NCBI RefSeq assembly: GCF_008360935.1
Contig: NZ_SRXO01000028.1
Coordinates: forward strand, 1 to 64,000
Origin: Siccirubricoccus phaeus
GTDB lineage: Bacteria > Pseudomonadota > Alphaproteobacteria > Acetobacterales > Acetobacteraceae
Direction: 5' to 3'
Length of the DNA: 64,000 bases
Position numbers and translations under genes: made by a program. Shown here piece after piece: positions 41,895-50,367 of this stretch; position 1 is the stretch's first letter; every line of letters starts with the position of its first letter. The notes beneath the pieces were generated by a model. The model ran no database searches, was not told the origin of the DNA, and saw nothing but the letters and a program-made list of their open reading frames with translations.

Positions 41895-44255
41895 GTGCAG
41901 CGATTCTACACTTGCCTTGCCGAGCAGCATGACCCGGCGCTGCTGGCGCTGGCGGTCGTGATTTGCGCGGTCGGCGCGCATACCAGCTTCGTGCTGCTGC
42001 GCGCCGCGCAGACCGCGGCGGCGCGGCGCTGGCGCTGGGTGGCGCTGACCGCGCTGGCCACCGGCACCGGCGCCTGGTCCACGCATTTCGTCGCCATGCT
42101 GGCCTTCGCGCCCGGCCTCCCGGCGGATCACGGGGCCGGCCTCACCCTCGCCTCCCTGGCGCTGGTGGTGCTGGTCTGCGGCTTCGCCTTCCAGCTTGCC
42201 CTCAGCGGCCGCGGCTGGCGGGAATGGGCCGGCGGGGTGCTGGCCGGGCTCGGCATCACCGCCATGCACTATGCCGGCATGGCGGGCTACCACCTGGTCG
42301 GCGTCCTGCTCTGGGAGAAGCGGCTGCTCACCCTCTCGATCGCGCTCGGCATCCTGCTGCCCATGCTGGCGGTATGGCTGGCCCTGCGCCAGCCGCGCCC
42401 GCTGCCCCGCCTTCTCGCCGCAGCGCTGCTGCTGCTCGGCATCTGCGCGCTGCATTTCCTCGGCATGGCGGCGCTCATCATCCTGCCGGAGCCGGGCGGA
42501 GCGCCGCTCGCCGCCGCGGCCAGCGCGGACTGGCTGGCCGCCGCCGTGGCCGCCGCCAGCGGCATCCTGCTGCTGCTGAGCCTTGCCGCCGCCGCCCTCT
42601 CCCGCCGCGCCCACCGGCGGGAACGCCAGGCGGAGCAGAAGCTGCGCAGCCTGGCGGATGCTGCGGTGGAAGGGCTGCTGCTCTGCGAGGAGGGCCGGAT
42701 CACCGGCTCCAACCGCAGCCTGCAGGGGCTGCTGGGCCGCGCCGATGAATGGTTCACCGGCCAGCGGCTGGAGGCGCTGCTGCCCCCCGGCCAGACCCTG
42801 CCCGCGGCCCTGGCGGCGGAAGGGCGGGCGGAGGCGGAATTCCTCGCCGCCTCCGGCGAGATCATCCCGGTCGAGCTGGTCACCAGGCCGCTGCTGCACC
42901 ACGCCCGGTCGCAGCAGGCGGTGGCGGTGCGGGATTTGCGGGACCGCCGCCGGGCGGAGGCGCGGATCCGCTTCCTCGCCCAGCACGACCCGCTGACCGG
43001 GCTGCACAACCGCGCCGGCTTCGGCCTGGAGCTGGAACGCGCCCTGGCGCTGCACGGCCGCAGCGGCCAGGGCTTCGCCCTGCTCGCCCTCGACCTCGAC
43101 CGCTTCAAATGGACCAATGACACGATGGGGCATCAGGTGGGGGATGCGCTGCTGGTCAAGGTCGCCGCCCGGCTGCGCGCCGCGGTGCATGCGACGGATG
43201 TGGTGGGGCGGCCGGGCGGCGACGAATTCGCCGTGCTGCAGCTCGACACCAGCCAGCCGGAAGCCGCGACCGCCCTGGCGCAGCGCTGCATCGAGCTGCT
43301 CTCCCGCCCTTTCATCGTGCAGGGTCAGGTGCTGAACATCGGCGCCAGCGTCGGCATCGCCCTCTACCCGCAGGATGGCACGGACATCGCGACGCTCGCC
43401 CGCAATGCCGATCTCGCCCTCTACCGCGCGAAATCCGAGGGCCGCGGCACCCACCGCTTCTTCGAGGCGGAGATGGACACCCGCATGCAGCGGAGGCGGA
43501 TGCTGGAGGTGGAGCTGCGCAGCGCGCTCGCCCTGCGGCAATTCCACCTGGAGTACCAGCCGCTGCTCGGCCTCGACGGCGATACGGTGACGGGGTTCGA
43601 GGCGCTGATCCGCTGGGCCCATCCGGAGCGTGGCCTGATCTCCCCGGCCGAGTTCATCCCCCTGGCGGAGGAGACCGGCCTCATCATCCCGATCGGCGAA
43701 TGGGTGCTGCGGGAGGCCTGCCGGGAGGCGGCGGGCTGGCAGGAGCCCGCCACCATCGCGGTCAACCTCTCGCCGCTGCAGGTCCACAGCCCCGGCATCG
43801 TCGAGGCGGTGCGCGGCGCCTGCGCCGCCGCCGGCCTCGATCCCCACCGGCTGGAGCTGGAGGTGACCGAAACCGCGCTGCTGACGGATACCGACCACAG
43901 CTTCGGCACGCTGCGGGCGCTGAAGGCGCTCGGCGTCCGCATCTCGATGGATGATTTCGGCACCGGCTATTCCTCGCTGAGCCATCTGCGCCGCTTCCCC
44001 TTCGACAAGATCAAGATCGACCGCTCCTTCGTCGCCGATCTCGGCGAGAACGCCGATTCCGCGGCGATCGTCGGGGCGGTAATCGTGCTGGGGAAGAGCC
44101 TCGGCATGCTGACGACGGTGGAGGGGGTGGAGACGGCCGGGCAGCTCGCGCATGTCCGCGCCCGGGGCTGCGACCAGGTGCAGGGTTTCCTGGTCGGGCG
44201 GCCGATGGCGGCGGATGCGGCGCGGACCCTGCTGGCCCGGCGCCAGGCAGCCTGA
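41895..44255 (+). CDS. MHYT-PAS-GGDEF-EAL cyclic-di-GMP protein
   Basis: A 786-residue inner-membrane protein. Residues about 1-240 form an MHYT sensor with seven helices and the motifs STHFVAML, ITAMHYAGMAG and ALHFLGMAAL, thought to sense a gas via metal. A PAS-like segment follows (about 250-350), then GGDEF (RPGGDEFAVL near residue 438) and EAL (GFEALIRWAHPERG near 566; DDFGTGYSSLSHL; KIKIDRSFV). Both enzymatic motifs are intact, so synthesis and degradation of c-di-GMP are both possible. It starts at GTG 41895. A BLUF photoreceptor gene follows after 10 bp. Confidence 0.93.
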   Translation: MQRFYTCLAEQHDPALLALAVVICAVGAHTSFVLLRAAQTAAARRWRWVALTALATGTGAWSTHFVAMLAFAPGLPADHGAGLTLASLALVVLVCGFAFQLALSGRGWREWAGGVLAGLGITAMHYAGMAGYHLVGVLLWEKRLLTLSIALGILLPMLAVWLALRQPRPLPRLLAAALLLLGICALHFLGMAALIILPEPGGAPLAAAASADWLAAAVAAASGILLLLSLAAAALSRRAHRRERQAEQKLRSLADAAVEGLLLCEEGRITGSNRSLQGLLGRADEWFTGQRLEALLPPGQTLPAALAAEGRAEAEFLAASGEIIPVELVTRPLLHHARSQQAVAVRDLRDRRRAEARIRFLAQHDPLTGLHNRAGFGLELERALALHGRSGQGFALLALDLDRFKWTNDTMGHQVGDALLVKVAARLRAAVHATDVVGRPGGDEFAVLQLDTSQPEAATALAQRCIELLSRPFIVQGQVLNIGASVGIALYPQDGTDIATLARNADLALYRAKSEGRGTHRFFEAEMDTRMQRRRMLEVELRSALALRQFHLEYQPLLGLDGDTVTGFEALIRWAHPERGLISPAEFIPLAEETGLIIPIGEWVLREACREAAGWQEPATIAVNLSPLQVHSPGIVEAVRGACAAAGLDPHRLELEVTETALLTDTDHSFGTLRALKALGVRISMDDFGTGYSSLSHLRRFPFDKIKIDRSFVADLGENADSAAIVGAVIVLGKSLGMLTTVEGVETAGQLAHVRARGCDQVQGFLVGRPMAADAARTLLARRQAA

Positions 44256-44265
44256 GGCGAAGCGG

Positions 44266-44691
44266 ATGGCGGAGCCGCTCTACCGGCTGCTCTACCGCAG
44301 CAAGGTCGCGATCCTCGGCACCACGGAGGAGGTGCGGGCGGAGGTCGCGGCCATCCTTGCCGGCGCGCGGCGGCACAACGCGGCCGCCGGGCTGACCGGG
44401 GCGCTGCTGCATGAGGGCGCGACCTTCACCCAGGTGCTGGAAGGCGAGCTCCCGGCGCTGGAAGAGGCCTATGACCGCATCAGCGCCGATCTGCGCCACA
44501 CCGAATTCGAGCTGATGCAATTCGCCCTTGTGCCGGAACGCGGCTTCGGCGGCGAGGCCCTGGCCTTCCTGGCGCCGGCAGAGCTGGACGCCGCCGGGCT
44601 GGCGGCGCCGGGCGATGCCGCAGATGCGGCGAATGGCGTGCTGCGGCGCATGGCGGCGATCCTGGGCCGGCAGCAGGCGGCGCCGGGCTGA
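44266..44691 (+). CDS. BLUF-domain blue-light photoreceptor
   Basis: A 141-residue flavin photosensor. BLUF residues are all present: Tyr10 (LYRLLYRS), Asn38 (RRHNAAAGLTG) and Gln56 (FTQVLEG), with the GALLHEG strand between. There is no effector domain after residue 105 apart from a short helical tail. It is encoded 10 bp after an MHYT-GGDEF-EAL gene. A stand-alone BLUF protein usually acts by binding a partner, so light control of the neighbour's c-di-GMP activity is the obvious hypothesis. The intergenic 44692-44885 shows nothing else. Confidence 0.87.
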   Translation: MAEPLYRLLYRSKVAILGTTEEVRAEVAAILAGARRHNAAAGLTGALLHEGATFTQVLEGELPALEEAYDRISADLRHTEFELMQFALVPERGFGGEALAFLAPAELDAAGLAAPGDAADAANGVLRRMAAILGRQQAAPG

Positions 44692-44885
44692 AAGGCAGGG
44701 CCAGGGCTGCGCCGCTACCTTCGGCCGCTCGCTGCCGCGCCTGGGCCAAGGCCACCGTCATCCCCGCAGCAGCGCCGGGTCGCCGCACTGCCGTTCCGCC
44801 GCAGCGGAAGCGCGCCATGCTCCATGCACCGCGAACGGTGCTGTCCCCCAGGCCGGCCGGGCGCCGGACCGAAGCCGCGCGCCCG

Positions 44886-46124
44886 CTATTCCGCCGGCGC
44901 CGGGGCGGCCGCTCGCTCCGCCCGCGCACTTTCCTGCGCCCCGCCGGCGCAGAGCAGGGACAACCCCAGCAGCCCCGCCACCACCGGCAGCACCAGCCCG
45001 GGATGGCCGAGGTCGATCAGCAGCCCCATCGGCACCGGCGCGATCGCCGAGCCGAGCGGCAGGGAGGAGGAGACGAAGCCGAACACCTTGCCGATCTCGC
45101 CCGGCGGGCAGGCTTCCTTCAGCATCACGTCGCGCGGGGTGCGGGAGATGCCGAGGGCGAGGCCGCCCACCACGGCGACCACCAGCAGCACCGTCTCCGG
45201 CAGCTTCACCAGCCCGAGCAGCAGCAGCACCGCCATGGCCAGCAGGGTCAGCACCGTGACCAGGGCGTAGAGGTTGCGCTTCGACTTGTCCGCGATCCAG
45301 CCGCCGATCAGGTTGCCGCCCGTGGTGCCGGCCATATAGGCCGTCAGCGCCGCGGAGGCGGCGAGCACCGGCGTGCCCCAGAGCTGCCCCAGCACCGTCA
45401 CCAGCCAGGACTGGATGCCGGAACCGGCGACGGAGGAGAGCAGGAAGAAGGCGAAGAATAGCAGCATCGGCCGGCTGAACAGCAGGGCATGGCCGGCCGG
45501 GCCCTCCGCCTGCTTCGCCGGCTTCGCCTGGTCCTGCAGCACGCTGGTCTGGGCCAGGATGGCGGCGACCACCGGCAGGCCGAGCAGCCCGACGGTCAGC
45601 AGCGCCATGCGCCAATCCATCCCCGTCAGCAGCAGGGCGATGACCGGCGGGGCGGCGGCGAAGCCGAGATTGCCGGTGAAGGCGTGCAGGGCGAAGGCGC
45701 GGCCCATGAAGCCCTTGCTGACGCTCCCGGCCATGATGGCGTAGTCGGCGGGGTGGATGACGCTGTTGCCGATGCCGGAGAGCACGGCGAGGCCGAGCAC
45801 CACCCAGTAGCTGGGCGCGAAGGCCATGCCGGCGACGGACAGCGCCATCAGCAGCGTGCCGCCCACCAGGAAGGGCCGCGCCCCGTAGCGGTCCACCCAG
45901 AAGCCGACCGGCGTCTGCAGCAGGGCGGTGGTGGCGGACATCAGCGCGACGGAAAGGCCGAGCGTGGCGTAGGAGACCTCGAATTCCGCCTGCCACACCG
46001 GGAAGAGCGGGGCGAGGCAGAGCATGTAGAAATGCGAGAGGAAATGGCCGGTGCCGATCAGGCCGACGATGCGGGCGTCATGGCCGCCGGCGCCGGAGGA
46101 GGCGGTTGCGGGCATCTGGCTCAT
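44886..46124 (-). CDS. MFS transporter
   Basis: A 412-residue MFS permease with 12 predicted helices and the loop motif GFWVDRYGARPFLVGG between segments 2 and 3, plus PLFPVWQAEFEVSYATLGL near the start. It resembles fosmidomycin-resistance-type (Fsr) efflux proteins (GTGHFLSHFYMLCLAPLFP). The exported compound is unknown. It stands alone; 46125-46370 downstream of its start holds a family C-type hairpin only. Confidence 0.8.
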   Translation of the reverse strand: MSQMPATASSGAGGHDARIVGLIGTGHFLSHFYMLCLAPLFPVWQAEFEVSYATLGLSVALMSATTALLQTPVGFWVDRYGARPFLVGGTLLMALSVAGMAFAPSYWVVLGLAVLSGIGNSVIHPADYAIMAGSVSKGFMGRAFALHAFTGNLGFAAAPPVIALLLTGMDWRMALLTVGLLGLPVVAAILAQTSVLQDQAKPAKQAEGPAGHALLFSRPMLLFFAFFLLSSVAGSGIQSWLVTVLGQLWGTPVLAASAALTAYMAGTTGGNLIGGWIADKSKRNLYALVTVLTLLAMAVLLLLGLVKLPETVLLVVAVVGGLALGISRTPRDVMLKEACPPGEIGKVFGFVSSSLPLGSAIAPVPMGLLIDLGHPGLVLPVVAGLLGLSLLCAGGAQESARAERAAAPAPAE

Positions 46125-46370
46125 CTACAGGGCCCCGAGCTTGCTGCGGGCGCCTGGTTGGCGCCGGCGGTTCCGGCGCTTCCGGGTTACCCCCAAGGTC
46201 GGCGGGGCGCAACCGGGTACGGGGCTTCCCCCGCTTCCTGCCCACGAGTCGGCCGGTTCGGCCGGCCATCTCCGGAGGGCGGGAAGGGGCGGGGGCGGCG
46301 GCGGGGAGGGGACCCCTCCCCGGACCCGGCGCGAGTCCGCCGGCGGGGATGGGGCTGCCCCGTGCCGAGC

Positions 46371-46553
46371 TCAGTTCACCGCCCGGTCCACGCTGCGGCC
46401 CAGCCGCTCCACCGGCCCGCGCGGCGGGTCCACCGCATCCCGCACCTGCTCCCCGGCGCGGTCCAGGTTGCGCCCGGCGCGCTCCGCCGGGCCTTCCCGT
46501 TCGCAGGCAGCCAGGGTGGTCAGCAGCAGGGCGGCCATCAACAGCAGACGCAT
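46371..46553 (-). CDS. Small lipoprotein (entericidin-like)
   Basis: A 60-residue lipoprotein. The signal peptide MRLLLMAALLLTTLAAC ends in a lipobox (LAAC, Cys17) and is followed by a short helical, charged mature part (AERAGRNLDRAGEQVRDAV) as in entericidin-type proteins. GGAG 7 bp before ATG 46553 selects this start over ATG 46559. Role in the envelope is unknown. Confidence 0.75.
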   Translation of the reverse strand: MRLLLMAALLLTTLAACEREGPAERAGRNLDRAGEQVRDAVDPPRGPVERLGRSVDRAVN

Positions 46554-46720
46554 CGTCATTCTCCGGTTGCGATGCCGTTCCATCGCGCCAGAGCCCGAGC
46601 GGTTCGATCACGCGACCGACAGTCGCCCAGCCGACCGGTCCAAGCCGGACCTGCCGTTGCCGGACGCGGCTCTGCCGCGGCCCGCTGTGCGTGGCCTGGG
46701 GTAGCACGGTGCCCTGGGGC

Positions 46721-46751
46721 CCCCATGACGGCGCGCAGCGACGTCATGGGG
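46721..46751 (-). terminator. Conserved 3'-UTR hairpin after the hydroxyacid dehydrogenase gene
   Basis: On the minus strand CCCCATGACGTCG, loop CTGCG, CGCCGTCATGGGG: a 13-bp stem with one mismatch beginning 6 bp after the stop codon. It is the same element as at 23723-23753, with compensatory change in the stem (ACGACG versus TGACG and its partner), which supports a function as RNA. Confidence 0.5.
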
Positions 46752-46756
46752 AGGAT

Positions 46757-47764
46757 TCAATCGCTTTCCGGCGGGATGACGTTGGTGCGCTTCCCCTCCA
46801 CCAGCACGTCGCGCATCGTCTCCACCCCCTTCACGCGGATGTCCTGCCAGGCCTCCGGCGTGTGGAAGGCGATGTGCGGGGTGATGATGAGGCGGCCGCG
46901 CAGCCATTCCTCCTGCGCCCGGTAGGCGCGCAGCAGATCCGGCACCGGCGCCTCCGGCGGCTCCACCGGAATCACGTCGAGGCCGGCGCCGGCGATGTGG
47001 CCATCCTGCAGGCAGCGCCCCAGCGCGTCGATATCGAGGATCGGGCCGCGCGCGGTGTTCACCACCACGGCGCCTTTCGGCAGCAGGCGCAGCTCCCGCT
47101 CCCCCACCAGCCCCCGGGTGTGGCGCGTCAGCGGGCAGTGGAGCGAGAGCACGTCGGATTGCGCCAGCAGCTCCTCCAGCGTGCGGGCGCGCTGGATGCC
47201 CAGCGCCCGGTCCCAGCCATTCGGCTGGTGGGGATCGTAGAACACCACCTTGTAGCCGAAGGCCTTGGCCCGCAGCGCCGCGGCGCTGCCGATACGGCCG
47301 AGGCCGATGATGCCGAATGTCTGCACCTCCTGCCGCCGCACGATGGCGGAGGGGAAGACGGCCCAGGGCGCCGGGTGCGGGCCGCGCTGCGTGTCGTGGT
47401 ACAGGGTCAGGCCGCGGCGCAGTGCGACGGCCAGCAGCACGGCGAATTCCGCCACCTCCTGCGTGCCGTAATCCGGCAGGTTCGCCACCAGGATGCCGCG
47501 GGCGGCGCAGGCGACACGGTCCACGCGATCATAGCCGACGCCCATGCGCACCACGACCTTCAGCTTCGGGAAGCGCGCGATCTGCGCCGCCGGCACCCAC
47601 ATGCGCAGGGTCATCAGCCCGTCCACCTCGGCCAGCAGCGAATCCGGCAGCTCCGCCAGGCTGGATTTGGCATGGCCGCGGAGGATGCGGACGCCAGGCC
47701 CCAGGATCTCCTGCTCGATGGTGGTGTCCGGATAGAGCCCTTCCGGCTCCAGCACCGTGAGCAT
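46757..47764 (-). CDS. D-isomer-specific 2-hydroxyacid dehydrogenase
   Basis: A 335-residue NAD-dependent dehydrogenase. It has the substrate domain motif RMGVGYDRVD, NAD motif GIIGLGRIGSAAALRAKAFG, catalytic Arg in VNTARGPILD, Glu in AGLDVIPVEPPE and His in TPHIAFHTPEA. It resembles CtBP/phosphoglycerate dehydrogenase-like enzymes. AGGAG precedes ATG 47764. A conserved hairpin follows the stop. The actual 2-hydroxyacid is unknown. Confidence 0.88.
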   Translation of the reverse strand: MLTVLEPEGLYPDTTIEQEILGPGVRILRGHAKSSLAELPDSLLAEVDGLMTLRMWVPAAQIARFPKLKVVVRMGVGYDRVDRVACAARGILVANLPDYGTQEVAEFAVLLAVALRRGLTLYHDTQRGPHPAPWAVFPSAIVRRQEVQTFGIIGLGRIGSAAALRAKAFGYKVVFYDPHQPNGWDRALGIQRARTLEELLAQSDVLSLHCPLTRHTRGLVGERELRLLPKGAVVVNTARGPILDIDALGRCLQDGHIAGAGLDVIPVEPPEAPVPDLLRAYRAQEEWLRGRLIITPHIAFHTPEAWQDIRVKGVETMRDVLVEGKRTNVIPPESD

Positions 47765-47991
47765 GCGCGCTCCTCCCCTTCCTTGCTCTGCGAGAGAGGG
47801 TAGGGGGGGCCCACCGCGCAGTCGAGAGACGGCCATCGAACGCCCTGCGTCCGATCCCGCCAGGGCCGAAGGGCCCTTTGGACCCTTGAGGCTTGCGGTT
47901 GAGCCGCCGGACCTGAAATTCATGGTCGCCAAGGGCCTTTCGGCCTTTGGCGGGAGGAGTTTGAGGAGGGCAGAGCCCGCCTCAAGCCGCC

Positions 47992-48978
47992 TCAGAACAG
48001 CGCACTCGGCGCCACCGTACTCCCCGTGCCGCCTTTCACCTTCAAGGGCTGCACCATCAGCGCGAAGGGCCCCGGCTGCCGCGCCGCAAGCTGGTCCAGC
48101 TTCATGTTCTCCAGCAGGTGCACGCCGTTCACCACCAGGGCGATCTGGTGCACCGGCAGCGAGGCCTGCGGCATGGTCTTGGACGGCGCGCATTCCACCG
48201 GCCAATTATCCGCGCCCATCAGGATGGGGTTGCGCTGGATGACATATTCCGCCGCCGCCACGCCGATCCCCGGGCAGGACCTGACGTAGCGCGCATTGTC
48301 CCGTGCCCAGAGGGTGCCCCAGCCGGTGTGGAACAGCACCGCATCGCCCTCCTCGATGCGCAGATTCTGCCGCTGCTGCGCCTGCTCGATGTCGGCGACG
48401 GTGATCTCGTAATCGTCGCCCAGCACCGGCACACCCTTCAGCGCCGCGATATCCAGCAGGATGCCGCGGGTGAAAATGGTGCCGACCGTGTCCACGCCCA
48501 TTTCGGTGAAGCCGGTGCGGGACATGATGCCCGGCACCTTCACGCAATTATAGGTCTCGTCCCCGATCGTCTGGTGCGGGAACATGTCGAGCTGGGTGCC
48601 CACCTGGCCGATCTCCGTCACCACCAGCTCCTCATTGGAACCGCGGCGATTGGCCTGCGGGTTCATGAAGATCTGCTTCAGATGGACGTCGAAGCGGCGG
48701 GTGCCGAAGAAGGGCATGGCCTCGGAGAGGGTCTGGCCCAGCTCCACGATCTCCCCGGTGCGGATCAGGGCGGCGGCGCGCCTGGCGCGTTCCGGCGTCA
48801 TCAGGTTCATCGCGCCGCGGCGATCATTCGGCCCCCAGCGGCTGGGGCAGCGCTGCGCCGCATCGGGCGGGGTCCAGCCTTGGGCCTGGACGGGCGTGGC
48901 TGTCAGGCCGAGATGCGCGCCGCCGCAGGCAAGGCAGCCGAGCCCCCCGAAGAGGGTCCGGCGCGACAGGGTTTTCAT
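47992..48978 (-). CDS. Secreted cyclase-family metal hydrolase (kynurenine formamidase-like)
   Basis: A 328-residue protein with a twin-arginine-type signal (SRRTLFGGLGCLACGG ... VQA). The mature part is a cyclase-family hydrolase: TQLDMFPHQTIGDETYNC, TRGILLDIAALKG, FHTGWGTLW, PGIGVAAAEYVI, PVHQIALVVNGVHLLENM. The usual HxGTHxDxPxH metal motif is altered to GTQLDMFPH, so the exact chemistry may differ. GGAGG lies before ATG 48978. It is divergent from an SDR gene with 131 bp between. Gap 47765-47991 holds only hairpin repeats. Confidence 0.8.
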   Translation of the reverse strand: MKTLSRRTLFGGLGCLACGGAHLGLTATPVQAQGWTPPDAAQRCPSRWGPNDRRGAMNLMTPERARRAAALIRTGEIVELGQTLSEAMPFFGTRRFDVHLKQIFMNPQANRRGSNEELVVTEIGQVGTQLDMFPHQTIGDETYNCVKVPGIMSRTGFTEMGVDTVGTIFTRGILLDIAALKGVPVLGDDYEITVADIEQAQQRQNLRIEEGDAVLFHTGWGTLWARDNARYVRSCPGIGVAAAEYVIQRNPILMGADNWPVECAPSKTMPQASLPVHQIALVVNGVHLLENMKLDQLAARQPGPFALMVQPLKVKGGTGSTVAPSALF

Positions 48979-49109
48979 GGTGTCCTCCCAGGCTGCGTTC
49001 GTGGTTCTTGGGCGGCATGGCCGCCCGCCCAGGCTGGCATATCCGCCGCCGCCCTTGCCACCGCGAACGCCCGGCGCAAGATCGCGGCCCAGGAGTGGAG
49101 GCAAGGCGG

Positions 49110-49859
49110 ATGGTGGCACGGCGTACCCTGATCACCGGCGCGGCGAGTGGCATCGGCGCGGCCTGTGCCCGCGCCCTGGCCGGGCCCGGCGTCGCCCTGG
49201 CCCTGCATACGCGGAAGAACCGCGCGGGGCTGGACTCGCTGGCCGCCGAGCTGCGGGCGGCGGGCGCCGAGGTGCATGTGCTGCTCGGCGACCTGGCGCA
49301 GCCGGAAATGCCAGGCGAGGTGGTGGCGGCGGCCGCCGCGGCGCTGGGCGGCCTCGACGTCCTTGTCTCCAATGCCGGCTTCGCCGACCGCACGCCGGTT
49401 TCGGCGCTGAGCGACGCCGCCTTTGCCGCCAGCCATGACGCCATCGCCTTCGCTCTGCTGCGCCTGGCCCGTGCCGCGCAGCCGTATCTGGCGAGGGGGA
49501 CGGACCCGCGGCTGGTCGCCGTCTCCTCCTTCGTCGCGCATGTCTTCCGGCTGGAGCATCCGGTCTTCGCTGCCTCCGCCGCGGCCAAGGCGGGGCTGGA
49601 GGCGCTGGTGCGGGCGCTGGCCATCGAATGGGCACCCGGCATCACGGTGAATGCGGTCTCGCCCGGCTATACGGAGAAGGATCCGGGCGCGCATGCCGCG
49701 CTGAGCCCGGACGCGAAGGCGGAACGCTGCCGCCACATCCCGCTCGGCCGCTATGGGCGCACGGCGGAGGTGGCGGCGGCGGTCGCCTTCCTCGCCTCGC
49801 CGGCGGCCAGCTACATCACCGGCCAAGTGCTGCGGGTGGATGGGGGCATCACGGCCTAG
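49110..49859 (+). CDS. SDR-family protein lacking the canonical catalytic Tyr
   Basis: A 249-residue SDR fold: TGAASGIG cofactor motif, SNAG motif (VSNAGFAD), SSF catalytic Ser strand and the ending ITGQVLRVDGGITA. Where YxxxK is expected it reads PVFAASAAAKAGLEAL, so Lys is present but the position four before it is Ser, and the nearest aromatic is Phe. It may be a non-classical enzyme. Its TAG stop (49857-49859) is part of the CTAG that begins a repeat cluster. Confidence 0.78.
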   Translation: MVARRTLITGAASGIGAACARALAGPGVALALHTRKNRAGLDSLAAELRAAGAEVHVLLGDLAQPEMPGEVVAAAAAALGGLDVLVSNAGFADRTPVSALSDAAFAASHDAIAFALLRLARAAQPYLARGTDPRLVAVSSFVAHVFRLEHPVFAASAAAKAGLEALVRALAIEWAPGITVNAVSPGYTEKDPGAHAALSPDAKAERCRHIPLGRYGRTAEVAAAVAFLASPAASYITGQVLRVDGGITA

Positions 49860-50286
49860 AGCATTTTCAAGTCCGGCGGAATCGCCGGACGACTCGGAAA
49901 ATGCGATCGAACAAAGGGCTGGAGCGGGTTCGCCGAGCGCAGGCGAGGTGAAACCGCTCCAGCGTCCCGATTCCGAAGTCCTGCGGACTGCGTTCCCGAG
50001 CCGCTAGAGTGGTTTCACGCTGACTGTGCAGCGCGAAACCGCTCTAGCTTATGGATTGTAGAGCAGATTCACGCCTCCGGGCGATGCCGCCCTCCGGCGA
50101 TCTGCTCTAGCCTTGGTTTTCAGGTGGCCTGCCTGCCCGCGAAGTTCGCTCGAAATCCAGCGAACTTCGCGGGCAGGACACTGGAGCGTGATCGGCTGAG
50201 GTCGAAGCGACCGAAACCGTGAATCACGCGACTCGACAGGAGCCGGAGCGGGGCGGGTGAGCGAAGCTCAACCGATCCCACTTCAG
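49856..50286. repeat. Cluster of five different palindromic repeats
   Basis: In order: family D (49856-49962; CTAGAGCATTTTCAAGTCCG ... AAACCGCTCCAG, two hairpins); family F (49963-50003); family A inverted (50004-50110); family E (50114-50180); family B (50181-50286; GGAGCGTGATCGGCTGAGG). The elements abut one another with almost no unique sequence between. This whole 430-bp stretch separates the SDR and nicotinamidase genes and has no coding content. Confidence 0.8.
50004..50110. repeat. 107-bp double-hairpin repeat (family A), copy 2, inverted
   Basis: Reverse complement of copies 1, 3 and 4, from CTAGAGTGGTTTCACGCTGA to CTCCGGCGATCTGCTCTAG. It differs from copy 3 by very few bases, implying recent spread. 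Confidence 0.9.
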
Positions 50287-50367
50287 AACGGATCGTCCCG
50301 GGCATGCTTCGCCAGCCGGGACGGAACGCCGCTGCCGCGGCGCCGCGGCCGCTGCGGCAAGCCACCT

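Noticed and set aside
41859-44153. 764-codon minus-strand frame opposite the MHYT-GGDEF-EAL gene
   Set aside because: Shadow frame with low-complexity translation; the plus strand shows complete sensor and catalytic motifs.
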